Of a DNA stretch of 64,000 nucleotides, positions 1 to 7,842 are shown in pieces. The position numbers were made by a program, and so were the translations under genes. Source of the stretch: QHWT01 sp963755695 (lineage in GTDB: Bacteria > Acidobacteriota > Vicinamibacteria > Vicinamibacterales > 2-12-FULL-66-21); assembly GCA_963755695.1 (NCBI GenBank), contig CAVWLB010000006.1, forward strand, positions 62,001 through 126,000, read 5' to 3'. The notes beneath the pieces were generated by a model. That model did no database searches. It had not been told where the DNA came from and saw nothing but the letters and a program-made list of their open reading frames with translations. The first letter of the stretch is position 1; each line of letters begins with the position of its first letter.

Positions 1-920
1 TCGGCGCCTGCGCGCGGCGACGCCACTTCCTGCGCCGCGAGGTACGGCTGCTGGTAGACCGCGAACCGATCGCGACCGAGTGACTTCGCCTCGTACATGG
101 CGAGATCGGCTGCCGCCATGATCTCCATGTTGGTGAGGCCGTCGAAGAGCGCGACGCCGACACTGGCGGTGACGGGAACGTGGTGTTCGGCCGGCATCGC
201 TGTCTGGCGGCGGAGTGCCTTCACGATACCATCCGCGACCTTCTCCGCCTTGGCGCCGTCGACTCTGGGCAGAATGATCCCGAACTCGTCACCGCCCAGC
301 CGTGCGAGGACATCAGTCTCGCGCATCCGGCCCCGCAGTGTTGTGGCAACAGCCTTGAGCAGGTCGTCCCCGGCTTTGTGGCCGAACCGGTCATTGACCG
401 CCTTGAAATGATCGACGTCGAGCAGCAGCACTGCCCCGCCGCCGTCACCATAACGGGCGGAGCATTTGAGCTCCTGCACCAGCGCCTGCTCGAAGCGCCG
501 GCCGTTGTACAACATAGTCAGACAATCATGATCGACGAGGTGCTCCAGACGCGTTTCGCGTCTCTTGCGCGCTGAAATGTCCTGCACCTGCGCGATGAGG
601 TGTAGCGGACTGCCCACGTCGTCGCGAACGAGCGAGACGCTCAATAACACCCAGACTGAATGGCCCCAGGCGTGTTGGTAGCGCTTCTCGATGTGATAGG
701 CCGGGACGCGCCCCTCGAGCAGATCCCGAATCTCGGACGCATCGATATCGGCGTCGTGCGGATCCGACAGGTCACGGAACGTGCGGACGCGGATCTGCGC
801 ATACGTATACCCGGTGAGCCGGCACAGGGCCTCATTCACAAGCAACATCCGGCCGGACATGTCCACGAGTGCCATGCCGATCGGCGCGTGGCTGAACGCA
901 CCTTTCAAGAGATTAGACAT
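1..920 (-). CDS. PAS-GGDEF diguanylate cyclase (3' end outside window)
   Basis: The reverse strand is open from the ATG at 920 to the window edge (306 codons). An N-terminal PAS domain (about residues 10-125, starting SHAPIGMALVDMSG) is followed by a GGDEF domain. The active-site GGDEF lies at residues 209-213, with an RETD inhibitory site five residues before it as in PleD. It is therefore expected to make cyclic di-GMP and to be product-inhibited. An in-frame TGA just upstream fixes the start close to this ATG. The gene begins 6 nt after the sortase reading frame ends, so it may be co-transcribed with the sortase and its substrate. No membrane segment is seen in the visible part. Function is confident; the input sensed by PAS is unknown. 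Confidence 0.9.
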   Translation of the reverse strand, partial: MSNLLKGAFSHAPIGMALVDMSGRMLLVNEALCRLTGYTYAQIRVRTFRDLSDPHDADIDASEIRDLLEGRVPAYHIEKRYQHAWGHSVWVLLSVSLVRDDVGSPLHLIAQVQDISARKRRETRLEHLVDHDCLTMLYNGRRFEQALVQELKCSARYGDGGGAVLLLDVDHFKAVNDRFGHKAGDDLLKAVATTLRGRMRETDVLARLGGDEFGIILPRVDGAKAEKVADGIVKALRRQTAMPAEHHVPVTASVGVALFDGLTNMEIMAAADLAMYEAKSLGRDRFAVYQQPYLAAQEVASPRAGA

Positions 921-926
921 AGCGCC

Positions 927-1572
927 TCAGGGTGTCATACGTCCGCACGGGGCGATGTCCACAATGAGACACTGCGATTCACTTACGGACCTCATCCGTG
1001 CGCCAAGACGGCGCGATCCTTCGAGTTCGCGAGCGCGCACAACGACGCGATCCGGCGCGGGACCAACAAAGGAGAAGGGAACGCACGTGACGAGCGTCAG
1101 CGAGCGTTCGTGCGTCGCCTGAATCGCTTCGAGGTCCGTCGGTCGCACCACTGCCGTCCATTCGACGAGGTACTCGAAGTCGCCGGCGCCGGTTTTCAAC
1201 GTGATCGCGTCACCCGCGCGAGATCGTTTCAACGGCCGGAAGAAGGTGTCGCGATGGCCCGCGAGCACCACATTGCCAGGCTCGCCGGGGTAGTGCCGTG
1301 AGCGCGAGGTGCCCGACTGCACGTTGCAGAACAGCAGCAGAATCGCCCTGCGCGACAATCGCGTGCAGCCCCAGGCGCGGGATCTCAATCTCGCCGATCA
1401 CTCCGCCATCCGCGATTGCAGGTCTTGACGACGATGGATCCGATCTCGCCCTCTCCAGCCGCCGATACTCGATCGCTTGATAGGCCTGAGGATCGGTGGC
1501 GATGTACGCGGCGCAACCGAGCCCAAGCAGATCTGCCATGAGGCACACGCGAGCGGGGAGCAGAGGAATCAC
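927..1572 (-). pseudogene. Sortase (class D-like), frameshifted
   Basis: Two overlapping reverse frames make one sortase. The first (1572 to about 1305) has an N-terminal hydrophobic segment and the start of the beta-barrel (IGEIEIPRLGLHAIV). The second (about 1330 to 927) has the catalytic histidine in NVVLAGHRDTFF, the catalytic cysteine in TLVTCVPF and the arginine in DRVVVRA. The frames must shift near 1305. Sortases cleave LPXT-type signals and attach the protein to an envelope amine. The gene sits about 60 nt downstream of a protein with an LPQTA sorting signal, a normal substrate-enzyme pairing. Whether the frameshift is real or a sequencing indel cannot be told here. Confidence 0.8.
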
Positions 1573-1631
1573 ACAGCACTTCCTCGGGGCCCGCCGGACG
1601 TACGATCCGGCGGCGCGACAGCCGAGGTTGA

Positions 1632-2084
1632 CTACGCGGTGGATGCCGGGCGGCGTTTGTCGAACACCATCAGGCCGAAGGCCACGCCGATGGACAAGGC
1701 ACTGAGCAACCCGATCAGCGGCAGGGCGCTGGCGGTCTGCGGCAGGTGTCTGGCGTGGCTCACCTACTGCACAGGGTGGACGACGCCAGCCGGAGCCACG
1801 GCCGACACACGCGTCGCGATATTGGGCAGAGACCGGCTCTTGATGACGGCAGGGATTGCGTCTTGCTCGTCGGGCGTCACGGCCACGATTGGCACCGTCT
1901 CCAGATCGGTGAGGCTGAGACTCATGGCGTCGATCGCAATCGCCGGCACGACGACCTTCGACGCTTCCGCCAACTGCCCTGAGTGCTTGTTCCGTTCGTC
2001 CGCCCGAACAGTGGTCCTCAGCACGAACGCGAGCATCGTCACGGCCACCAGAATCCAGATTGTTTTCTTGATCATCACACTCAT
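1632..2084 (-). pseudogene. LPQTA-type sortase substrate with an in-frame amber codon
   Basis: A 106-residue secreted protein (signal segment KKTIWILVAVTMLAFVL) ends at a TAG at 1764-1766. Directly after it, in the same frame, the sequence continues with HARHLPQTASALPLIG, a hydrophobic segment, and FDKRRPASTA before a TAG at 1632-1634. LPQTA, then a membrane segment, then a positive tail is a textbook cell-wall sorting signal; LPXTA is the form used by class D sortases. Read through, the protein has 150 codons with LPQTA at residues 114-118. The adjacent sortase supports one functional unit. As written, the amber codon removes the sorting signal, so the product would be released unless the stop is suppressed or an error. 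Confidence 0.75.
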
Positions 2085-2323
2085 CTCATTTCAACAATCG
2101 ATGCGTCGGCTGACGACAGCGCTGCCAGCAACACCACACGGCGCATCGCTGTGGTGATGACGAGTTTCTCATCTGATACTTCTTTCTCGGTTGATAACTC
2201 TGAGGTCCGCTCCGGAACGGGCCGCGGTCACGATCCTAGGTCACGTGTACCGCCGACGCCTGTACCCGATCGCACACGCGACGTGTTCTGCCCTGCAAGG
2301 CAGGCACACACGATAGTCTGGCG

Positions 2324-2614
2324 TCAGGCTGATGTGCGCTGGAATACGACAACTTGTGCCAGTAGCCTCGGCGTGGCAGTCCTGTTGGCCTGCGTCCAGG
2401 ACAGCGACTGGGGGGATGGAGTACTGTCCGGATCTGCGCTCGCCCACCATCCTGGCTCGAGGCGCGCGGCGTCCGGCAGCGTGAAGCCGAGAAGGTCTTC
2501 GATTTCGGCAAACGTCAGGACGACGCTGTCCGCGTACCGATCGTACAGGTATTTATGCAGAGACCGATACTCCGACGTCACGGCGGACGGATGCGAGCCT
2601 GGCGTCGTCATCAC
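2324..2614 (-). CDS. Small DUF7662-like protein
   Basis: A 96-residue soluble protein. The core, LHKYLYDRYADSVVLTFAEI then EDLLGFTLPDAARLEPGWWA and a C-terminal VVFQR, matches my recollection of small DUF7662-type proteins (a helix with TFAEIE, an LP..AR motif, a WWAN-like patch, and a final beta strand ending in F-R). No enzymatic residues are evident and the function is unknown. Two ATG codons lie at the start (2614 and 2611). It stands alone on the reverse strand, with about 240 nt to the sortase-substrate gene. Confidence 0.55.
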   Translation of the reverse strand: MMTTPGSHPSAVTSEYRSLHKYLYDRYADSVVLTFAEIEDLLGFTLPDAARLEPGWWASADPDSTPSPQSLSWTQANRTATPRLLAQVVVFQRTSA

Positions 2615-3018
2615 CGTTCACCTTCCCAAAGCCGACGATCACGGTTGCAGCAGGTGTCCTGCATCGCTTCAATCGTGGTATCTCCGGCCTGGACGTCTAG
2701 CGGAATCCGCTCGCCGTTCTACCTGGTGATGCCGAGACCTGCCGCGAGAACCTTGCCGCGCGGTTTTTCCCTGACGTGTGAATCAAATCTGCCGTCGTGC
2801 GTGTTCTCCTTTTGAAATGATCCCGACGACCGGCCACGCTCGGGATCCACACGTGCTCTCGACTGAAGTGGAGTCTGCCTATCCTCCCGCAGCTCTTTCA
2901 ACGGGGCGGAATCTCTTAGAGCTAAAACGCGATCGCGGTGAGGATCAAGACGACCACCAACACGACCAGCGGTTCATGGTGGCCGCCCGCCAAGGTTGCG
3001 CTAAATTCGGGACACTGA
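2615..3018. other. Intergenic, no recognised gene
   Basis: No convincing gene here. On the reverse strand near 2922-2990 a very short frame encodes one hydrophobic helix (HEPLVVLVVVLILTAIAF) with a possible TTG start. It could be a tiny membrane peptide or a gene tail, but there is no further support. Confidence 0.3.
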
Positions 3019-3168
3019 TCAGACACGCGCACTCCCTTTGAAGCTTTCCTCGTCAATACACGCGGCTGGAATCGCGCACTCATTCACGGTGATGATCGCG
3101 CCGGGCAGCGGCGCCGGCTCCTCGAGGCGCTGAACGATGATGCGATCGTGCAGAGGTCTGACATTCAT
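3019..3168 (-). pseudogene. groES 5' fragment
   Basis: The first 17 codons (MNVRPLHDRIIVQRLEE) match the start of the groES at 11.6 kb almost exactly. The frame then runs into PAPLPGAIITVNECAIPA and unrelated sequence, stopping at 49 residues instead of about 97. The mobile loop and roof regions of a co-chaperonin are absent, so this is a remnant. Together with the groEL pieces at 21.5 and 21.7 kb it shows that more than one groESL locus once existed here. Confidence 0.75.
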
Positions 3169-3487
3169 GACGGTGAACTCTACACTGGCGTGAGTGCGGG
3201 GGCGAATTCGAACGCGCCGCGAACGAGGAACCACCGCTCGATTTCGATGATGACGTGGAAGAAGGTGAAGAATCATGCACGCTCCGACGAGCGGCCAGCG
3301 TTGGGCCGTCGGCGCGGACCCTTCAGACGCCGATCCTCTATTCGCTGACTGGCTCAGATCGGAAAACCTGTGGGAAGTATATGCGCGCGCGTGTTCCTCG
3401 CTGTGTGCGCAATTGCACAGTGCGGCGCCCCTCGTTCGGATAAACTTGAATTCCTTTCTTGAAGTTCCCCGGCCGACACCAGCCGCC

Positions 3488-3524
3488 GAGCTCACTAAAG
3501 TGACTGGCGCCGTTCGACTCCGCT
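3488..3524. repeat. 37 bp dispersed repeat, copy 1
   Basis: Identical except for one base to 21700-21736. It contains the palindrome TCACTAAAGTGA. Here it lies about 55 nt upstream of the first gene of the small-protein row; at the other site it sits exactly at the broken edge of a groEL fragment. Confidence 0.7.
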
Positions 3525-3578
3525 TCCGCTCCAGCCTCGTTCCGCCTTCGAACGGTGCACATCGGAAGGATTCGGCGA

Positions 3579-3908
3579 ATGACCGCGATCGCCTCAGACC
3601 CGATTCACCTCGGCACGCATCCGGCCGCATGGAACCGCGTCGCCATCGATCAAGGCGGAGTGCGCAGCGATGACGCGGTCAGCAACCGCACGCGCGCCGT
3701 CACGCTGAGTGGAGGTGTTCGCGCCATCGGCCGCGACGACCTCGACCTCAGTGTGTCGCGGTGGTCGTGGAACACGCTCATGGACGGCGTCAGGTTGCTC
3801 GGGGTCGTCTGGAGTCTTCCGGTTGCCGTGCTGGTCGTCGGGACACCGGTCGCGCTCGCAATCGCGTTCCTGCTCTGGCTCGTGCGACTCGCGCTGGGCG
3901 CGTTCTGA
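3579..3908 (+). CDS. Small membrane protein
   Basis: 109 residues from an ATG preceded by an AAGGA-type ribosome site (GGAAGGATTCGG). The N-terminal 70 residues are polar. The C-terminal third is a strong membrane segment (LLGVVWSLPVAVLVVGTPVA followed by LAIAFLLWLVRLALG). No family recognised. It is first in a same-strand row of five or six small envelope-type genes (3579-5400) with short gaps, probably an operon. The palindromic 37 bp repeat lies just upstream and could hold a regulatory site. Confidence 0.6.
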   Translation: MTAIASDPIHLGTHPAAWNRVAIDQGGVRSDDAVSNRTRAVTLSGGVRAIGRDDLDLSVSRWSWNTLMDGVRLLGVVWSLPVAVLVVGTPVALAIAFLLWLVRLALGAF

Positions 3909-3925
3909 ACGAAAGGACAGCACCC

Positions 3926-4078
3926 ATGCTGGTTTTCGTATTGGGCGTCATGTTGACCGCCGTGCTGTTCATCAAGCTCGGGTTTCGTCGAGGGCGGTTC
4001 GGTGCGGCGAATCTCGGATCGATGAGCCCGCAATGGATCGCCGCTTTCCAGGCGTCGCAACCAGCCTCGTCAATATGA
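3926..4078 (+). CDS. 50-residue single-pass membrane protein
   Basis: Begins with ATG after AAGGACAG, 17 nt downstream of the previous gene. An N-terminal membrane helix (MLVFVLGVMLTAVLFIKLGF) is followed by a basic RRGRF stretch and a short polar tail. Its stop TGA overlaps the next ATG (ATGA), which indicates translational coupling. Function unknown; size and topology suggest a small envelope or stress peptide. Confidence 0.6.
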   Translation: MLVFVLGVMLTAVLFIKLGFRRGRFGAANLGSMSPQWIAAFQASQPASSI

Positions 4079-4338
4079 GGATGATCACCGTCGGTCGCAC
4101 CGTCGTCGTTCCGCTCTCGGTGGTCGTCCTGGCTGTCGCGGGAATCGGCGTACCGGTCGCGCTCCGATCCGTGGTCGTGCTGGTGGCAATTGGCGCGATC
4201 GGTCTCATTGTGTCTTCGCTGGCGAGGCGGTGGCACGCGTCGCGCCGCCTTTCCCCAGTCCCACGAATGGACGATGGAGTCCAGATTGCGAAGGACGACG
4301 CATCGGATTTGGCGCGCATGGGCAGCGACGCCGGCTGA
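4075..4338 (+). CDS. Small membrane protein
   Basis: 87 residues; its ATG overlaps the preceding stop codon (ATGA). A second ATG two codons later is also possible. Two closely spaced hydrophobic segments (VVVPLSVVVLAVAGIGVPVA and SVVVLVAIGAIGLIVSSLA) are followed by a basic, then acidic, soluble tail. No family recognised. Part of the same small-protein row. Confidence 0.55.
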   Translation: MRMITVGRTVVVPLSVVVLAVAGIGVPVALRSVVVLVAIGAIGLIVSSLARRWHASRRLSPVPRMDDGVQIAKDDASDLARMGSDAG

Positions 4339-4406
4339 CGAGAGTGATGACGCGGCGCGCACAATCCTGCGCCTACACGGTGGCCAACGACATCCAGCGA
4401 GAACCT

Positions 4407-4580
4407 ATGAAGGACTCCGACAACATCCGGATACTGCACGAATTGATCGCAGCGCTGGACCGCCGACTGCCGCAGATGCACGACGCTGGTGAGGCGAGCA
4501 TTGCACGCGAGGCTGCGGCGCTGAAGGTCAGCGCACTCGAACGGGTCGCTACGCTCGAACACAAGGTGAGATCCGTGTGA
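4407..4580 (+). CDS. Short helical protein
   Basis: 57 residues from the internal ATG (MKDSDNIRILHELIAALDRR). The sequence is amphipathic, rich in Leu, Ala and Glu, and predicted to form one helical hairpin, with no membrane segment. An upstream in-frame ATG at 4347 would add 20 residues, but those look non-coding. Function unknown. It lies between the membrane proteins and the secreted protein of the same row. Confidence 0.45.
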   Translation: MKDSDNIRILHELIAALDRRLPQMHDAGEASIAREAAALKVSALERVATLEHKVRSV

Positions 4581-4613
4581 GCTCGGTCAGTAGCCTAAAC
4601 GGAAGGACAACCG

Positions 4614-5079
4614 ATGCGGACAGGTTATTCGGCGATAGCGCTCGGAGCCATGATCTTGGGCTTAAGTGCAGCCGCGGCGGGCATGAGCCAGGACAGAATT
4701 CCTGAACTGCAGAGGGAGGCGCGCTCAAAGTCTACGAGCGCAACGCTCACGGGCTGTGTGGCGCAAGGGGTAGCCGCCGGCACCTACATCCTGACGAACA
4801 TCACCAAGGACGAGCAGACGAACGCCAAGGATGGGCTCGTGCCCACGTCAGTTCTACTCTCGAGCACTGACGTTAAGGTCAGCAAGCACGTTGGTCATCG
4901 CGTATCCGTTACGGGTGTGTACCTTAAGCCACGGGCGTACGACGAGCCTCGCGGCGATGGACAAGCCCGCGCCTACAGAGGAGATCGCGCGAGGCGACAA
5001 ACTCACGAGCGGGACGTTTCGGGTCAAGTCGCTGGCCATGGTGGCCGATTCGTGCTCGCAAGCTGCCGACCAGAGCTGA
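4614..5079 (+). pseudogene. Secreted protein, frameshifted
   Basis: Starts at the ATG after AAGGACAACCG. A signal peptide (GYSAIALGAMILGLSAAAAG) is followed by a compact domain: LTGCVAQGVAAGTYILTN, then VSKHVGHRVSVTG. Near 4920 the frame must shift to continue with MDKPAPTEEIARGDKLTSGT and FRVKSLAMVADSCS before the stop at 5079. The unshifted frame instead runs on as Arg-rich nonsense to 5141. The domain looks like a small extracytoplasmic OB/lipocalin-sized fold often seen in soil bacteria, function unknown. Confidence 0.6.
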
Positions 5080-5154
5080 ACGTGCGGTTGGCTGTGCGGC
5101 TTTCCATCAAGGCTCCGAGCAAGAGCCGTTCGGCGCGCTGAGGTGAGGAGAACC

Positions 5155-5400
5155 TTGGACGGAACCATTCGCGGGGGCGATGTGATTGTGTGTCGTGTGA
5201 ACGGCACCTCCGACGTCTACGTCGTTGGCACCGTTGTATCCGGCAAGGTAGGAGAATTGTCGCTATGCGGCGTGTCGACGACCGTTGGCCAGGACACCGC
5301 GCTCGGTCGTGCGTACCGTGACCGGTTGCTCGAGCAGCGGGTCTGGCTGTTCGACGGTGCTGCCTCCGCATACGTCAAGACGTCCGTGCCACGTGCTTGA
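5155..5400 (+). CDS. Small conserved protein with TTG start
   Basis: 81 residues, beginning MDGTIRGGDVIVCRVNGTSD if the TTG at 5155 is used. A GAGGAG ribosome site ends 6 nt before it, and a related broken copy at 19577 starts with GTG at the homologous codon, which supports this start over the in-frame GTG at 5143. The protein is beta-rich (VYVVGTVVSGKVGELSLCGV) with a C-terminal helix (ALGRAYRDRLLEQRVWLFDG). No known family. Last gene of the small-protein row. Confidence 0.6.
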   Translation: MDGTIRGGDVIVCRVNGTSDVYVVGTVVSGKVGELSLCGVSTTVGQDTALGRAYRDRLLEQRVWLFDGAASAYVKTSVPRA

Positions 5401-5722
5401 AACGTGCCGACCTGACGGTTCGTCAGGATAACGGCGGATCGAATATCAAATCACTGTTTGCCAGGTGTCGTGCTGCACGACTGATCGCTTGAGTGTACCG
5501 TCTGCGATCGCCATGGTGCGCCCTGTCATTACTGAAAGCGCAAGAGACGCGGATTTCTGCGGCCGTAGACAGCTGGACGTCGGCTTCCGGTGAACCTGGG
5601 CGTGGGCACTGACTCACGTTCAACCCATTCAGGAAAGCAAGGCGCGACCTCACCGGACACACGACCAGCGTCCTCGTTGAGGGCGGTTTCCGACACGTTT
5701 GAGATGGACTGAGCGGCGTGTG
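5401..5722. other. Intergenic, nothing recognised
   Basis: No coding frame or clear hairpin terminator was seen between the small-protein row and the transposase remnant. Confidence 0.4.
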
Positions 5723-6385
5723 CTACGCCGCGCGGCGTTCGTATCGGTGGTGCAGCCCACCGACGTGCGGAATCGCCACGATCTCACCGTCGGCCGGCAA
5801 TGCCACCGATCGCGAGACAGGCGCGTCTTTGCCCAGCGCCAAGTGGGTTCGAGACGTCAAATGGTACTCAATGTACGCCTCCAACACGCGGCGCGGCCCG
5901 CGGTCATTGGCGATGATGACGTGGTCCAGGCAGTCGCGCCGAATCGAGCCGATCAACCGCTCCGCATAGGCGTTCTGCCACGGTGAGCGTGGGGCGGTGA
6001 GGATTTCCTCGATGCCCAGCGCGTCCGCCGTCGTCGTCCAAGAGTGGAACGTCGAATCACGATCGCGGACCAGATATCGGCGAGCCCCGTTCCGCGGAAA
6101 CGCTTCGCGAAGTTGTTGCGAGGTCCACGGGGGCCGTCGGATGGTCGGTGACCGCAACGTGCACGACAGGCCTGCGTTCGTGCGCCAGGATCACCAGCAC
6201 GAACAGGAGGCGGCAGGTGGCCGTCGGGACGACGAAGAAGTCGGCGGCGAGTTGCTGGACGTGGTTGGTCAGGAACGTGCGCCAGGTCTGGGATGGTGGT
6301 TTGTCACCACGACGCACCATGTACTTGGCGACGGAGGCCTGACTCACGTCGACACCCAGTTTCAGCACGAACGCGGTCCTGCATG
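5723..6385 (-). pseudogene. Integrase-type transposase, 5' truncated and frameshifted
   Basis: C-terminal two thirds of an rve/DDE transposase of the family used by IS copies 1-3. The upstream frame holds VSQASVAKYMVRRGDKPPSQ and ADFFVVPTATCRLLFVLVIL (first catalytic Asp). After a shift near 6120, the downstream frame holds RRYLVRDRDSTFHSW (second Asp) and SPWQNAYAERLIGSIRRDCL (Glu), ending GGLHHRYERRAA. The N-terminal HTH part is missing, so it is inactive. Confidence 0.8.
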
Positions 6386-6678
6386 TGTGACGTGCTGACT
6401 GACCCGTCAGGCGCTTACCCGCCGCACCTTCTGATGGATCAGTACTCTCCCGCCGGCAGGATGCGGGCATCAGCGTACTCCGAAATCAATCGGAGGGTGA
6501 CCTCAGCGGAGTTTTCGCGAGGCACAGCGCATCGCGCGTGACCTCGGACTGCAGCGTGTCGACGTCTAGCGCCCCCACACGCCCGAGACGGCGGATATGC
6601 CCGTCGCGGCATGACCATGTCGGTCGCGGGGCCCGTTTACCGTCAGGCCAAGTATTTCGGTGGCACAGGAGGTGGACC

Positions 6679-6829
6679 ATGCCAGTCTATGAGTTCGCTT
6701 GCCGCGATTGTCAGAAGACGTTCGAGATCGTCCGACCAATGTCGGAATCGTCAGCCAACGTTACGTGCTGTGCGTATCAGAAACGCGGCACGCGTTGTCT
6801 GGATTGAGGTTACCGCCAATCTCGAATAG
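6679..6829 (+). pseudogene. FmdB-type zinc ribbon protein, frameshifted
   Basis: A strong ribosome site (AGGAGGTGGACC) precedes MPVYEFACRDCQKTFEIVRP, which is the FmdB/CxxC regulatory-protein signature with the first Cys pair. The second Cys pair is damaged (SANVTCCAYQKRG) and the original C-terminus (RVVWIEVTANLE, stop at 6829) is reached only in another frame. Such proteins bind one zinc and are thought to be regulatory. Decayed or mis-sequenced. Confidence 0.7.
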
Positions 6830-6839
6830 GCTCACTTCG

Positions 6840-7545
6840 TGGTCTGTGTCGTCGTCTCTCTGGCCTACTCGCTTCGATTGGTGATTCGGTCCCGCGCCCT
6901 CGCTGCACCTGGAAATTATCGCGCTCCGACATCAGCTGGCTGTCGTCAACCGATCGCGGCCGCAAAGCCTGCGGCTCAGCCCTGCCGACCGTCTGCTGTG
7001 GGCGCGGCTGGCGCAGGCATGGCGCGGCTGGCGCACGGCCGTCCACATTGTCAAGCCGGAGACCGTCATCGCATGGCACCGCCGCGGCTTTCGCGTGTTC
7101 TGGACCTGGAAGCGTCGAGATCGTACTGGCGGCCGGCTGGGCCAGCAGACGTGCGCACCCTGATCCGCGAGCTGTCGACCGCGAATCCGCTCTGGGGTGC
7201 GCCGCGGCTTCATGGCAAGCTTCCGAAGCTCGGGATCTCGGTCAGCCAGTCCACCGTTGCCAAGTACATGCGGCGGCATCCCCGCCCGCCGTCACAAAGC
7301 TGGCGGACGTTCCTCACCAACCACGCGAGCCAGATTATGGCCGCCGATCTGTTCGTCGTGCCGACGGTCACGTTCCGGCTGCTGTTCGTCCTGATCATCC
7401 TCGCGCACGACCGTCGACGGATCGTTCATATGCCGGTCACCGAACATCCCACGCGGCCTGGACCGCACAGCAGCTCCGCGCCTTTCCGGAACACGACCCG
7501 CCCGAGTATCTCGTGCACGATCGCGATACGGTGTTTTGTACGGTG
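6840..7545 (+). pseudogene. Integrase-type transposase remnant (forward)
   Basis: Multiple frames together give a transposase N-terminus (LRLVIRSRALAAPG; RLSPADRLLWARLAQAWRGW in another frame), the linker NPLWGAPRLHGKLPKLG, and the first part of the catalytic core (AADLFVVPTVTFRLLFVLII). It breaks off at YLVHDRDTVF, just after the second catalytic Asp. It meets a transposase tail on the other strand, so two elements have collided here. Confidence 0.75.
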
Positions 7546-7562
7546 CGTAAACTCGATCCGCG

Positions 7563-7842
7563 TCAGGCCGCGCGCTCATACTCGTGCAACAGCCCGCCGA
7601 GACGGTCGCGACGCCTGATCGCCAGCGACTGCGAGCCGGTCCACTTGTTAGTCGCCGCTCGACCATTCGGGGGCACGAGATCCAAGCTGCGGTGAGGGCG
7701 ATGGCCGTTGTAATGATCCACAAATACGGTCAACGTTCGTTCGAGATGCCGAGGACCGAGCGTGAGCAGCCAGTCGAGACACTCGGTCCGGGCCGTTCGG
7801 ACGAACCGTTCCGCAATCCCATTGGCTTCCGGCTGTCCTTGC
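7563..7842 (-). pseudogene. Transposase C-terminal fragment
   Basis: Encodes NGIAERFVRTARTECLDWLL, FVDHYNGHRPHRSL and the tail RDRLGGLLHEYERAA. This is the last 90 or so residues of an IS481-like integrase transposase carrying the catalytic Glu. The 5' part is missing because IS copy 1 begins at 7843. The fused reading frame through the IS is an accident of insertion. Confidence 0.75.
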
